This document shows, piece after piece, positions 33,502 to 46,105 of a stretch of DNA of 64,000 bases. This DNA comes from Linum tenue (Eukaryota > Streptophyta > Magnoliopsida > Malpighiales > Linaceae): the NCBI GenBank assembly GCA_946122785.1, contig CAMGYJ010000011.1, positions 40,078,513 to 40,142,512 of the forward strand, in the 5' to 3' direction. The notes below the pieces were generated by a model, which worked only from the letters and a program-made list of their open reading frames with translations, made no database searches and had not been told where the DNA came from. Both the position numbers and the translations under genes were made by a program. Position 1 is the stretch's first letter, and each line of letters opens with the position of its first letter.

Positions 33502-35159
33502 ATTGTCCTCTTCACTGCTTTGCTTTTTTTGCTCATCGTCATTACCCTCGTCATCCTCTTCACTTCCCTCTTCATTTCTTTCCTCGGTTGGCTTAGGAGA
33601 TAGTTCCCAAGGTCTTGAGAATGTTTTGTAGTCAATCCTCAAGGACCTCATGATGTGATGGTTGCATTTGATGATGTAGCGTCGAGCTTCCTTCTCTCGA
33701 TCGAGGCGGGAGAGAATGAGTGCATTTTGCTCCAGAATTTGGGCATTCTGCCGACCAATGCCTCCAAATGGGATATGTATGTGTCGGTGGATGGTCCGGC
33801 TTGAGTTGTAGTTGTGTGATGTTGTGCAGGTTGTTCCGGAGTCTCCTCGACCATTTGCTGAACAACATGCTCCGATGCGTTTGCCTCATCTATTGCAAGA
33901 GGAGGAGCAGGACGAGGGAGGCCAACAATGGCTAGCACACCATTCTCCTTAACCACCAAACACAGACATGATCAATATCAGAAGCATTAGTTACATTTTC
34001 TCAATGTTCAAAAGGAACTAGGTTAATAGGAAATCCAAAACTTGCACAAAATCAATCCTAGATTGTTTGAATCCCAACTAGTTATGTTTTAGCATTCACT
34101 GTGAAAAGAAAAGTGTTGGTTGGAACATTTACCTTTGACAAAAAATATAGATCCTCAAGGTTTTTTTTGAGAGATTGATTGAGTGGACTGGGCAATGGTG
34201 CAATGAGAACCCACCGGATCAATGCCAAAATGGCGAGCTAGCCTTGTGATGTAGGCACCTCCATGGATGGTCTTGATTTGTTTGTTGGAGTTCATCTTCT
34301 GTAGGGTTTTCAGTATGACTAAACCAAGATGAATTGGGGGATCTTTTACCATAGAGAGGAAAAAGTTCAAATCCTGCTTGGTCACACTGCCCGGGCTCCC
34401 CTCCCTAGCCGCCACAGAATGAGCGATAATGTTGTGGATGATACACCATGGGGGAAGAAGATCATTCCCTTTATAGTGGGCAGTGTCAGACTTTGCCACA
34501 TGGCTTTGTTTCACCGTTCTCCACATAACATCGACCAATGGTGCTCTTGGTGAATATAATTTCTCTGAAATCAAACCATGTCCATCTGTAGTGAGAAATC
34601 CTTGTGGGTATATCTGGAGTGCCTCTGTGAACTCAGTGATGCTCAGCTGTCTCGCCTGTCCTCCAAGGCGAAAAGTTATGTTGTCTTCGGGCTTGTCGAG
34701 GTTAAACTCGGATAAATACTTGATGGAGAGAGTGCTGAGGAACTCAATGGTAAGCTCTCGGTAGATGACCTCATTGATGGAGAGAACCTCACACCATGCT
34801 GGGAGACAGAGGCATGTGCGAACGGGTTTCGCTGCTCCGAGGCGCTCTAGGAGATCCCAATCAAAGCATCTTTGCTGCCCAAATGGGAGGGGAAGGAAGC
34901 GCTCCAAAGCCCTCCTATGTTTGTCGCGTAGTTGTAGGAAGCCGTGCAGTCCCTCTCCTCCAAGGTTAGCCTCCGTTTGTGGTGGTGGTGGTGGTGGTGG
35001 TGGAGATTGTTGACGTGCACGTCCGTGGTTGTTTTTGCATTTTCGTTTGGGGGGAGTGTCTCGTTATTGGGTTTGGCGACAATGACGAGAAGGAGCCTTC
35101 ACTATAGCAGGTGAGGCTGATGGTTGCGTGGTTTTTTGTTTAGCTTTCCCCATTTCTAC

Positions 35160-37530
35160 AAAACCAACTAAGCACATTTAGTCTTTAGTGAATGAGAGGG
35201 AAAAGAATTATGCATAAGCATAAGCAATTAACAAATCAAGGAATCTGGAATGCATTCCAGTTTTCAACAAAGATACTGGATGAATTTTAGAACGTAGCAA
35301 TGATTTAATAGTGTAATGACAACACACTAATAAGCATTTGTATCTCATCACTAATTATTTCATTTGGCCACTAATACGCGATTTTAAATCAACGATGGAT
35401 GTATAACGAAGAACTCCCATATACAAAAGGAATCTGAAAAACAATGATCTTAAGCTTTCTACACTCTTACAAAGATCCTTATTCCAAGCACCATAACTAA
35501 AGCAAAGTCCTATTTCCCAGCGACTTTCTCCAAACAGACTTTCCTGATGTGATGAACAAGAAGTTTTTTCATAAAATGCTTACGAACAAATAAAGATGAC
35601 AACCTGAAATTCATGTTAGACTAGCATGGAGCCAATATAATTAGGATAATATTTCATAATACAAAAACTAGGATATATGGCAGATCAATTCTTTGATCAA
35701 GTAGCACATTACTATGTCAAACTAAGATGAAATCTTAAACACCCCACAACAAACACTAGAATTCCTAAGAATAGAAAAAGTTAATCCGTGAAGCACTATC
35801 AGATCAGATTACGTACTACCCTGAGAATAATCAAAGGCCCTGAACAAAATCAAGTGTAGTCCAGCAGACAACAGTTAACAAGCCTGAACCAATTCTACAT
35901 ACTCTGGCGCCAATAAAACTTATACTTCAATGAGTCAAATCACTTGCAATTCAGAATGCAAACCATGTTAGCCCCATTTCGGATACAGATTCTAGTTAGC
36001 AAGTAAAGAATAGTTACGTCAGCACTAAGAAAATATTTACAATGTACACATTTTGTAGTTCCTGTAGTTCCTCTCCCATGGACTTGCATCCTTCAAACAA
36101 TCTTTCAAGTGCCTTTTCCACGATAATAAACCCTAATTCAGACCAACCTTGGGCAACTATTCAAAGGCACTAAGAAAATCGATGATAAGGAATTCAAAAC
36201 CCTAATCCAGACCAACCTTGGGCAACTAAACCCTAAAAAATGCAAGAAACCAGAGAAGAGTGTCGCTGTGGTTACGAAGAACTCACCAGAGATGTTGTGG
36301 GGATCAAAGTGGAACAGAGGGCGTGGACTCATGGGGAAATGGTCGACGTTGCCGCTGAACCTTGGAGTAGTTACTAGGAGGAGGAGGAGGAGGAGTCATG
36401 GGGAATACTAACCAGAAAACACACGCTTCAAAATTCGAATGACAGTGATTCACGTTCTTCCACAATGTGAAAGCTAAGACACTTCATATCTCCAAAAAAA
36501 TTCGGCCAGAGATAGGGTGCTCAATACCCAGTTCAGAACGCAGAACAGACCCACTCAATTGCCATGAAATGAAACAAACACGAGCCAAGTCCGAGTTAAG
36601 CAAACTCAGCTCGATAGGTGCCTTATCAGCTCGATAGTTTCCCCTTCACTTCCGCGACAGACTAACCATTCACAAATGAAATGAAGCCAAGCAAGATCAC
36701 AATTCACAACACCCATCAAATTGAACAAAGAAGACAACAGAACGATGGAGTCAACTACTACCAGTTGCAATAAGTAATAATCTCGCTAGGAACAAAAACA
36801 AATTCAGTCGCAACCCATCTCCAATATAGATGATCTAACATATATGTGTATCGACATACAGGTACCAAATCTACCATTTCCTCTGCTAACAAGAATCAGA
36901 CCATGAAACTCACCAAGAAGACTACTACCAACTCTGCTGCTATCGGAGATGCTCTGTCTTCTTCGGAGATTCTCACCAAGAATCCCAAACCCTAACCCCC
37001 ACACCAGATCCGAAAACTAACAACAACAAGAAGAAGCCAATTACCAAGGCGAAGCCGCGCTCGCCGCCGAGCTGGATCGAGCCAGACCAGGACGACGACG
37101 ATTTGGTTTCGGATCTCACTAATTAGGGTTCTAGCTGGGTGGCGAAGGATGTGCGAATAAGGGAGAATGGATAATCGATGGTTGCGTAGAGAAGGGAAGA
37201 CGAAGGAAGGGAGATAGGAAGAATCTGGTTTCGTAATATTGGTGGAAAAGGAGCCAACGAAGGACAACAATTAAGAACTGAGGTTGGGAAACAAAATCGG
37301 TCGAGTGACCTACAGAGGCAGGGAAACAAGAATTGGACACCTACGTATGGAAGAACGGAGGTAGGATGGAAGGAAGAAGCCGACAGGGAGGAACCGAGGA
37401 TCAGTGCTCTGGCGCCGACGAAGGACGAGAAGGAAGAAACGACATCACTATTACGACTTACGACGGTGAGGGTTTAGGATCTAGGAATTTCTTCATTATG
37501 ACCGACCCAAAAAATCATCGGTTTATAATT
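35160..37530. other. Non-coding stretch upstream of the transposon-type gene
   Basis: No gene family is recognised. A 60-bp phrase (CCCTAATYCAGACCAACCTTGGGCAACTA) occurs twice near 36,131 and 36,202. A GGAGGAGGAGGAGG microsatellite lies near 36,376. Short ORFs at 37,000-37,460 lack support. Confidence 0.45.
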
Positions 37531-37532
37531 AG

Positions 37533-38460
37533 ATGGGTTAAACCCAAAACCATAATCAAACAAAAATCAACCATATACCGTAAACCCAATCCCAGATCTG
37601 TTCACAAGTACATGGGTTCAACCCAAAAACATAATCAAACACTCACTAAACCATATACTCTCAACCAATCTCACGTCGGTTCACAAGTACATGGGTTCAA
37701 CCCAAAACCATAATAAAAAACTCACTAAACCATATATCGTAAATCAATCTCACATCGATTTATAATTAGATGGGTTAAACCCAAAACCATAGTCAAACGC
37801 TCAGTCAACCATATAAAGTACATGCGTTCAACCCAAAACCATAATCAAAAGCCAATCAACCATATACCGTAAATCCAATCCCACGTTGGTTCACAAGTAC
37901 ATGGGTTCAACCCAAAACCATAATCAAACACTCACTAAACCATATACTCTCAACCAATCTCACATCGGTTAACATGTAGATGGGTTAAACCCAAAACCAT
38001 AATCAAATGCTCAGTCAACCATATAAAGCACATGGGTTCAACCCAAAACCATAATCAAACGTCAATCAACCATATACTGTAAACCCAATCCCACGTTGGT
38101 TCACAAGTACATGGGTTCAACCCAAAACCATAATCAAACACTCACTAAACCATATATCGTAAATCAATCTCACATCGGTTTATAATTAGATGGGTTAAAC
38201 CCAAAACCATAGTCAAACGCTCAGTCAACCATATAAAGTACATGGGTTCAACCCAAAACCATAATCAAACGTCAATCAACCATATACCGTAAACCCAATC
38301 CCACGTCGGTTCACAAGTACATGGGTTCAACCCAAAAGCATAATCAAACACTCACTAAACCATATACTCTCAACCAATCTCACATCGGTTCACAAGTAGA
38401 TGGGTTGAATCCAAAACCATAATCAAACACTCAATCAACCATATGTCGTAAAAGGAAAAC
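37533..38460. repeat. Satellite with 79-79-52 bp higher-order structure
   Basis: The phrase ATGGGTTMAACCCAAAACCA recurs at 37,533, 37,612, 37,691, 37,770, 37,822, 37,901, 37,980, 38,032, 38,111, 38,190, 38,242, 38,321 and 38,400. From 37,612 the spacings are 79, 79, 52 repeated exactly, giving a 210-bp higher-order period. The three subunits are distinguishable by their middles (CACTCACTAAACC, GCTCAGTCAACC, CGTCAATCAACC). Confidence 0.92.
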
Positions 38461-38485
38461 GGACAATGAATTTTACAAAACATGT

Positions 38486-38556
38486 TAGGTAGTTTGACTG
38501 GTTAATGCGTTGAATGATAATGCCAAGTGCGCGGGTTCGATCCTTCTAAATGACAT
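38486..38556 (+). repeat. tRNA-derived (SINE-like) sequence
   Basis: TAGTTTGACTGGTTAATGCG resembles a tRNA D-arm/A box. GGGTTCGATCC, about 40 bp on, matches the B box. Acceptor and T-stem pairing is poor, so it is not a functional tRNA; a tRNA-derived SINE head or tRNA fossil is more likely. Confidence 0.45.
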
Positions 38557-38559
38557 TTT

Positions 38560-38840
38560 TTATTCACTAACTCACGCCCACAATCTCACGGGTGTGAGAT
38601 ACACCTTTCAAGACCGTGAGGTTCCCTGAAGTATAGGGAATGATTTTTTCATTCTCACGGCCCAGTCTCACGGACGTGAAATGCCCATCATTAAGGCGTT
38701 AGAAAAAACCCATCTCACGGCCCAGTCTCACAGGCGTGAAAGGTCCATCCTTAAGGCGTTAGGGAAATCACCATCTCACGGCCCAATCTCATGGCCGTGA
38801 GAATGGATTATTGAGGCCGTGAAACAGCCTACTGGCATGG
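38560..38840. repeat. Palindrome cluster B with 60-bp tandem unit
   Basis: ATCTCACGGGTGTGAGAT (near-palindrome) lies near 38,577, and ATCTCATGGCCGTGAGAAT near 38,796. Between them TCTCACGGCCCARTCTCA starts a unit repeated at 38,653, 38,713 and 38,774, about 60 bp apart. Same family as cluster A. Confidence 0.75.
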
Positions 38841-39323
38841 TGAATAAGGTCCATTTTCAACCATTTTTCGGTATATGATCATTCATAACTTCTTCCTTGT
38901 CGACACATTAAACATAATATAGAGAAAAGAGAACATCACTGAATAATGCTTCATTCATAACTTCATTGTAATTTCAACAGTTTCCTAAACTTCATTCAAC
39001 ATCTACATTCACTAAAATTCATTCAACATCTACATTTTCCTAAACTTCATTCAACATCCACATTAACTAAACTCTACATTAACAACACAACTCTCAATGC
39101 TTCTCAGACTTTCTACCCTTTTTCTCCCCATGGGCGTGCAACGGTTTTCTTCCTCGATTGAGTAAGTTCGTCTTCAATTTCACCTTTTCAGTCTCAATTT
39201 GGGCAGGTCTCGCATTACTCTCAAAATATTCATCTGATTGTGCCTTAACTGTAGCTTGCACCTCATTCAAACGCGTAGTGGGCAAGTACATTGTAAGTTG
39301 TGCCCGTCATAGTCACTGTCGAA

Positions 39324-42300
39324 CTAGTCAAGCTTCTTGGAATATCGATCTGAATCCAACAAGTAATTGGCGACAAATAGTCCACAATCAAATCTGTAAT
39401 ATAACAATAATTATCATGGTCATGATGTGAACAAATAATTACCGAACTTAATTAGAACAGTGCACAATTGAAAAACAACAAAGGGTACCCATTTGGTTGG
39501 TAAGCAACATCCTGGAAATATCTAACCACAAAGTCCACAAATGAAAACGCCCAGCAGATATCCTCCTTAAGCAACAAGTCTAGACCTAATTTCTGCAAAT
39601 GAAAACATCCCCATCATCGATATTTAACGACAAAGTCGGCAAATGAAAAACAACTAACAACTAAGCAATAAGTCAAGTTTGAAAACTTGAAGAACAAGAA
39701 GCAAACCAGTTTCTGCATCCTTGCATCATATTCTTGGTTATGAGTTCCTGGTAATGAGTCACAGATTTCAATTTCTTTGGTTTCCAAGTTAAAGACCGCC
39801 AGATATAAGTGGGTCAACGTGAGGTTGCAAATTGGGACATGAATCTGAAATAATGCACAAACAAACAATAATTATCAATTTAACATAGGAGGGTTAAGCC
39901 ATTTCCTTTTAGAAAAAAACATTACAACAAACCTTACTGCAGTAAAGTAGCTCATTTATACGGTATCGCTCAAGTATCTTATATGAACCCATGGTAGCCA
40001 TAAATTGCTCCTCGTTGCAATGATACGCACGATACTAGAAAAATAAAACGCAGTTACCCACACAAGCTACATGTAACAAACAAATAGATTAATTTCATGA
40101 CAAGAATAGACAAAGCAGACAACTGTACCAAAACTGAAGGTGGAAAGAACCAAGACAAGCCACCACTGCGACCACAACTTCGTTCTTCTAGTGTCTTGCA
40201 CAGACACGTCATTTCTATAATCTAATGCATCATCATCACATATACCAAAGTCATCAATACAAGTTCAATCTACTAAATTACACACATAAAGGAACTCACC
40301 CTTGTTGAAAGTTTGGTCCTAGGCAAAAGCTGGACCAAATCTTCATGGAGCAAGGGAAGAACCCCGCCATCAAGACTAACCAATATGTCACTATTATACA
40401 AGACCAAGTTCAAACACCACAACATTAGAATAAGGCAAATACCAAAAACATCCTACAAATATGATCCAATCTTACTTATAATGATTTCGGGAGGTACCTT
40501 CCGGGAAGCTTACTACTAAAAGCAAATTGAATCATCTTTACTGCCTCCAGAGTCAATGGTGTCTTAACAACAAAGGGAGGATCAAGGTACAAAGTTTGTT
40601 CTTTCTTAGCTCTGGGATTTGCCCATTCGAATGGAGAGACCACATACAAACTAGGCTTCAATTTAGATACACTACGTAGTCCACCTCCCTTTCGCCCCTT
40701 TATTGTTCAAAAACATAAAAACAAAACCAGTTCATTAATAACCACACCATAAGAACAAATAATTAGAAAACTTAATCCAGTGTAATACCTTCACAGTCTT
40801 GGCACAACCATCATTAGCAGCAACACTTTCATCACTCAACAATATGAATTTCTCAACTTTAGACGCTTTCGCCTGCTTGCAAGGAGACTTTTTCACAACT
40901 TTGACAGAAGGAGATTCAGAAAAGCTGTCATCTCCAATTTCCCCCTCAGCCTCTCCCCAATTCTTAACACCTAACCCTTGAGTCTTGACACATTCGGAGG
41001 TAGGAGAAATGGGTTCACTTGGTTTTTCAACCTCACCCTTCTGATTGCCCTTTTCCCCTCTGATAAGCTGCTCCGTTGACAACAAAACAGTTGGAGAAGC
41101 TTTCACATTATCAGCCACATCCTTCTAATCGTTCTTTTTCAATTCAGTAGGCTGCTCCCTTCACAACGGGTCACTTGTAGTTGCTTTCACTGCCTCTATA
41201 ATTGACTTCACTGCAGTACCAATTTCGTCTCTAAATGCCCGAAATTCATTCTCCATTTTCATAACCCGACCCATTAGCTCCTCATCTCTAGAAGCAGCAT
41301 CACCCATTGCGACTTTAAATTCTTGACTGAAGTTGTCAAATCTAGCCTCCATGGTACTAAACCGAGCATCAATACGCTCAAAGAGAAGCAGCTCATCCCC
41401 GTCGGTTTTGTTCCGTTTCCCGTCTCTTTTTTCTCGTTTCCTTGGAGGTGATTTCAAACCTGCATCCTCAGATGATCTTTTCCCCGAACTGCTGGAAACC
41501 TATAAATTAATTAAAAAGGGAACCAAATGTACCATTAGCATGCTCCAACTCGTCAAAAGAATCAAATATACCATTTTGCACTATTGGTCTTACCACTTTC
41601 GTTAACAATAACTCTACGTCTCCGCTCCCCCAACTCATCAAATCCAAACTTCCATCAATCGTGTAGAAAATACCATTTGCATGCTCCAAGAATATTAACT
41701 ACAAAAAAAGCTATAATCAACCTGACGATTAATCATTATGAATATGTAGAAAGTAGGGATTATCAATTATTTACCTCCAAAAACAGCAAGCAACCAGGTA
41801 AATACTTTTTCCGATCAGCATTATGGTTGCAGATGCATTTCACCAATTCATTGAAGCAATAGGATGCCAAATTCTTCTTCGGAATGTCCGCAACATCGGT
41901 GACAGCGTATACCGAAGACAACAAAATGTCATCTCTTCTAGTAGGTACTAATAGCACCCCCATTACGTACAATATAAAAGTTTTAACAAATAGGTCGCTG
42001 CTCTCTTTTATCTTCAACAACGTCTTTCACATTAAGCTTGTGGAAATCACCTGTCGATCACAGTCACGAGTCGAATACACTCTAAATTCTTTCAGTTCCT
42101 CGGATCTTCCAACCACTTCTTCACCATCCAAGACGATATTTGTCCCTCCCTCGGGGACACCCATAATTCGCTGGAAATCTTTGGCCGAAATATGCACTTT
42201 CAGCCCATACGCCTTAATTGTGCTTTCTTCCATATTAAAGCTCTTTAAAAGTTTCTCCAACAACTCACGTTGTAACATTATTCCTTTGACTTCAAGAATC

Positions 42301-42419
42301 CAACAAAAGCCACATCTCTTAATGGCCTCTGATTGACAAGCCTCTAAATTTGAGACTAGGGAGAATACTTTCCTCGGAGAACATCGCGTGCTAAAAAGGT
42401 CATGCCTCTTCGTCTTCAT
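39324..42419 (-). pseudogene. Ulp1-like (C48) protease gene, nine exons, three stops
   Basis: Exons: 42,419-41,775, 41,499-40,789, 40,688-40,498, 40,390-40,300, 40,221-40,129, 40,034-39,933, 39,844-39,707, 39,592-39,489, 39,393-39,324; all GT-AG with matching phases (2,145 nt). Exon 1 has TRCSPRKVFSLVSNL and KDFQRIMGVPEGG, typical of plant transposon-linked Ulp1 proteins. Exon 2 is a charged coiled-coil-like region. Exons 3-9 are the protease: SDILVSLDGG, IHVPICNLTLTHLYLAVFNLE (with the His), an ICDSLPG Asp, then QPNGFDCGLFVANYL with Gln and Cys split across the last splice. Ulp1 enzymes remove SUMO; in plants such genes often travel inside Mutator-like elements. Stops TGA 42,029-42,027, TGA 41,163-41,161 and TAG 41,127-41,125 break the frame, so it is a pseudogene with preserved structure. 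No transposase neighbours it. Confidence 0.82.
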
Positions 42420-42767
42420 TATAGAACAATTTTAAAAAACTGCAAAATTAAAACAACAACAAAATTATAAGCATGCTTGAAACACGAATTATAAGCATGC
42501 CGAAGACTACAAACAAAATACACAAAGCCAGAGTCGTCCTCCAGTGATCTAAAGTAGCAACTTTCAATCGTGGTTTACAATATATGGCTTTTATCAATAT
42601 TGAAAAAATGCAAGACTATACCAGAGCTCACAAGCACACTTGCCTCGATATCAAGTTCCAACTACCAGAAGAACTGAAACCCCCTACCTCAATACCTGAG
42701 TACACTAATTAACCATGAAATCCGCCATTGGCATATATAAATTTCACCAAAACACCCAGCTTTCATT

Positions 42768-42990
42768 AAACAGTTCTCACGGTTCATTCTCAAATTCTCA
42801 CGGCCGTGGCATGACCCGTGAGAAGCAAAGAGTAGTTTTCATATCCCCAGGCAATCTCACGACTTTGGCTTCATAAATCACGGCCGTTAAAATAAGTCGT
42901 GAAACTAAAAACACCCAGATTCCACTAAACATTCTCACGGCTAATTCTGGAAATTTCACAACCGTAACATCTTTTCATGAGATAAGCAAA
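42768..42990. repeat. Palindrome cluster C
   Basis: TTCTCACGGCCGTGGCA, TCACGGCCGTTAAAATAAG and related TCTCACGG/CCGTGAGAA half-sites lie between 42,776 and 42,970. It sits 350 bp upstream of the Ulp1-like start, opposite cluster B, which lies about 480 bp past its stop. Confidence 0.65.
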
Positions 42991-45810
42991 ACAGAAGAAA
43001 AGGTTTAATCATCTATTCACAGGCAATCTTACCAAGAAAAAGGACAAGGTTTGTCCTTGATCAAATCGGATAATCATCTATTTTCAACAACAGTGACCAA
43101 CTTGTTTCTATAAAACCAGTACAAACAAATATAGTTGGGTATTTCTAAGAAGAAGAGTTGCACATGCTCAAATCTGAGTTTCAAAATATAGACTGTGATG
43201 CTTGTTGATGTATTTAGAAATACTATTTGTTTGCAATTATGGCTTGAGCTTATGGTTGTTCTCCTTAGTCATTTTAGCTACCAGATTCATATCATATCTA
43301 AATCCAAGGCTAGTTCAAAAAACATATTTCAGAGATTGTAATAAACAAACAAAAAGGTTTAACCTGGAAAATCAGATACCATGCCCCTGTTCTTTTCTTC
43401 TGTTTTGTTCTAAGGGCTCCCTTCTACATCTAAACCCGCCCCTGTTCTTTTGGACAAAAATCAGAAACCACACACTACTTACAACTTTTGAGAGCTAAAT
43501 AACATGACCACGAGCATAGCCACTAAGCTTTCCATAACCCAAGACACCACCATAAACACTCGCTCTATTTCCATCCAAACTAGCTAAAACTGAAGTCACC
43601 CTGATTTCATGAACTAATTCTTGACTAACACATTCAATTGCACCTTTCATGTAGCCAAGCAAGACCCTTCAATTAACAGTCCAAAATGTAATCAACAGGC
43701 AACGGTAACGACACTACAATACCAACAAGACCAAATCAACTCTTCCAAAATTTTCTCTGCAGACTCAGTTTGAAGGCAAACAACAATCCAACTTGTCTCA
43801 AGCAAAACTGAAAAGAATCAAACTTTGAGTATGAACTTTCCTATTCGATTTGCCTCCATAAAACACAAATCAAGTCTCTCCAATCAAAAAGTTAATACTG
43901 GCATGCATAAAGGAAGGAACACAATCGCTAGCTAGGTCAGATTGGAACAACTTTTTTTTAGATCACGCATGGTTGAGATTAAGTCCAAGGTTCACTTGAT
44001 AAATCACGCCAAAACCTATCACTTGATGAATCTCTAATCAGAAAAATAATACTGGAATGCATAAAAGAAGGAACTAATGATTAAGCATGAGGAGATGAAG
44101 TCCAAGGTTCAATTTATGAGTCACGATAAAACCTATCAATTCATCACAATCTTGCTCTAATAGTAAACTGAAGTACTAATCACATAAACGTAGATGGAGC
44201 CAGCATTCAAACGAAATAAAAAGCTCAAGTGAATGCAAGGAATCACATAAGACTAATGCTTCAGTTCACATCAACAGAAAAGCTCATGCAAAGAATCACA
44301 GAAGACAAATGCTTCGATTACCCTTTTCTAGAATACATCCACACAACAAGCATACTACAAGTAGTTGCTAGCTTAACCACAATGGGAACATGATTAGGAC
44401 TCCTCTCCCAGGACTAACAAAGACAAGATGTTAGCATATTGATCTAATTAGGATTGTTTCCAAGAAAACATTGGTTTTTGTATTGACAACATGTTCCTTC
44501 CCACTGGAGACACATCCACACCAAGGAAAATAGACCAGCAGAAGTAGAACATGCTACTTATCATGACAAGTTTAGAATCAACCAACTCACCCCTAATTCT
44601 GTAAACAATAAGACGGTCTACAAGATGAACTGCAATGGCTTTCAGAAGGATTTCGATCAACATCGACCTACATCTATGAGGTCCACAATTAAACCAATAC
44701 CAGGACATCAACAAGCAGGTCCCATATGTGAATTGATAGTTTGCTTTGACACTAAATCAGTCAATATATAGCTAATTATCAAGCTAAACACAAAGAAGAT
44801 AGTACAAGGACATCAACCTGGTAAAAGGACATGACCAATTAAACTCATAAACCTAAACCGAGCTTGGAATTTCAATCCCCCCTACCAAAATTTGTAAATC
44901 TAGAACATCCCAACATAATCCCTAAACTGATATCCATACTAACCGGAAAATTGAATAAAATTGTAGAACTGATAGGCATACTATCCGGAAAATGTTGCGT
45001 TGGAGGAGGTAGGTCAGCGGTCTTCGTTTGCTATCGATGGAAAGAGGGGGTTCTGTGCAGGGGAATAAGAAGAGGTAATGGAGGAGACGAGGTGCTGCAA
45101 TCCCCTTTTCCGCGAAACACAATCGACGAAGAGATGCTCGCTCTCGTCGTCCCCTGCTCGCCGCCTTCACTGTCGTCGTCGGAATCCGGCTCGCCGCAGT
45201 CAAAGAGATGCTGCAATCGACAAGCTTCTTCTTCTCGTCGTCACCCCCTGCTCGCCGCCTTCACTGTCGTTGTCACAATCTGGCTCGCCGCATTCGAATA
45301 GGAGAGGTAATGGCGGCGACGAGATCGAAGGAAGAGGATCGAAGGAAGAATGGATGTCGTCGGTGAGAAGAAGGTTTCGTATCTGCGTGGAGAGGAGAAG
45401 GATAAGAAAATTCCAAAAAAATTCACAGACAACCGGTTGTACCGGTTGTCCATACACAAATAAAATAATATATTAATAATTTAAATAAAATTTAATGGCT
45501 GATATAGTTTGAACATGATCTAATGGATGTAAACGTTTTATAGTGCACACTAAAATGCCTCAAGTATTATATCCAGTAAAGCCTCTGCCAAATAAGGGAA
45601 TACCGTGTGACCTTTGTCTCTTGTGGCCTAAAGTATTCACACAGTCTTTACAAAATACCAGTCCATTGGAGCTCCATTCCGCATAACCTTACCCTCTCAA
45701 ACAGTCATCATTGACTCAATTTTTTACCATAATCAGAAATTATATGGACACATCCAAGAGCATTCATTCCACTTTTGTTCACTAAAGCTAACGCAAACCA
45801 AATACGCCCA
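42991..45810. other. Intergenic, no gene recognised
   Basis: AT-rich to 44,850 with no supported coding region. At 45,139-45,300 a GC-rich segment is duplicated with a period near 94 bp (CCCCTGCTCGCCGCCTTCAC at about 45,151 and 45,245). This and (GA)-rich sequence give long spurious ORFs on both strands. I see no conserved protein there. Confidence 0.45.
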
Positions 45811-45817
45811 TATTTAG

Positions 45818-46006
45818 TCATGTGAAACGACTCTCTTTGACAACTATCCCTTCATGATCATGTCGCCGACGAAGAGGGGGAATCTAACCCTAGTTCTGTG
45901 AACTCTTCACTTTCCAGTCAAAGGAAGTAAACTGATAACATCCACCACTGTCCAAGTACCAGTGACATCTCTTAGCCCTTGCCACTACTACGCAGAGTGC
46001 TAATGG
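45818..46006 (-). pseudogene. F-box-associated exon fragment (paralogue)
   Basis: The block matches exon 2 of the neighbouring F-box gene at about 46,494-46,660. Shared landmarks are CATGTGAA, GTGAACTCTTC, TCAAAGGAAGT or TCGAAGGAAGT, and GTACCAGTG. It is diverged and has no open frame, so it is a relic of a tandem copy just downstream of the gene. Confidence 0.6.
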
Positions 46007-46105
46007 ACCTGAACGCAAATTAAACATCCCCCGATTCATAAAATCAATCTCCAACCAAATTAATTAGTAATTAATGGACATGCACGTCCAAGCATCCATC
46101 GTCGT

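Larger units (their letters stand above)
29097..35153 (-). pseudogene. Athila ORF1/plant-transposon-protein-like gene, split by an LTR element
   Basis: The ATG at 35,153 starts MGKAKQKTTQPSAS; an in-frame TAA follows near 35,064, then a poly-Pro run from a (CCA)n repeat. Residues in 34,907-34,155 (RCFDWDLLERLGAAKPV, REIT-like YRELTIEFLSTLSI, ITFRLGGQARQLSITEF) match the domain shared by Athila ORF1 and putative plant transposon proteins. A GT near 34,133 may end that exon. Downstream, 33,960-33,502 encodes a coiled-coil-like stretch (ILEQNALILSRLDREKEAR) with at least one frameshift. An acidic tail then resumes at 29,377 beyond the LTR element, with two copies of a 28-residue unit (SEEDDEGNEDDQNKERNQ...), to the stop near 29,097. 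Function is unknown; the breaks indicate a dead copy. Confidence 0.6.

Noticed and set aside
37533..38460. CRISPR-like array
   Set aside because: The units are contiguous satellite monomers without unique spacers, in a plant genome.
38486..38556. Functional tRNA gene
   Set aside because: The acceptor and T stems do not pair and no clear anticodon loop is seen.
44864..45476. Overlapping ORFs on both strands at the GC-rich duplication
   Set aside because: No conserved motif; length is due to a 94-bp duplication and biased composition.
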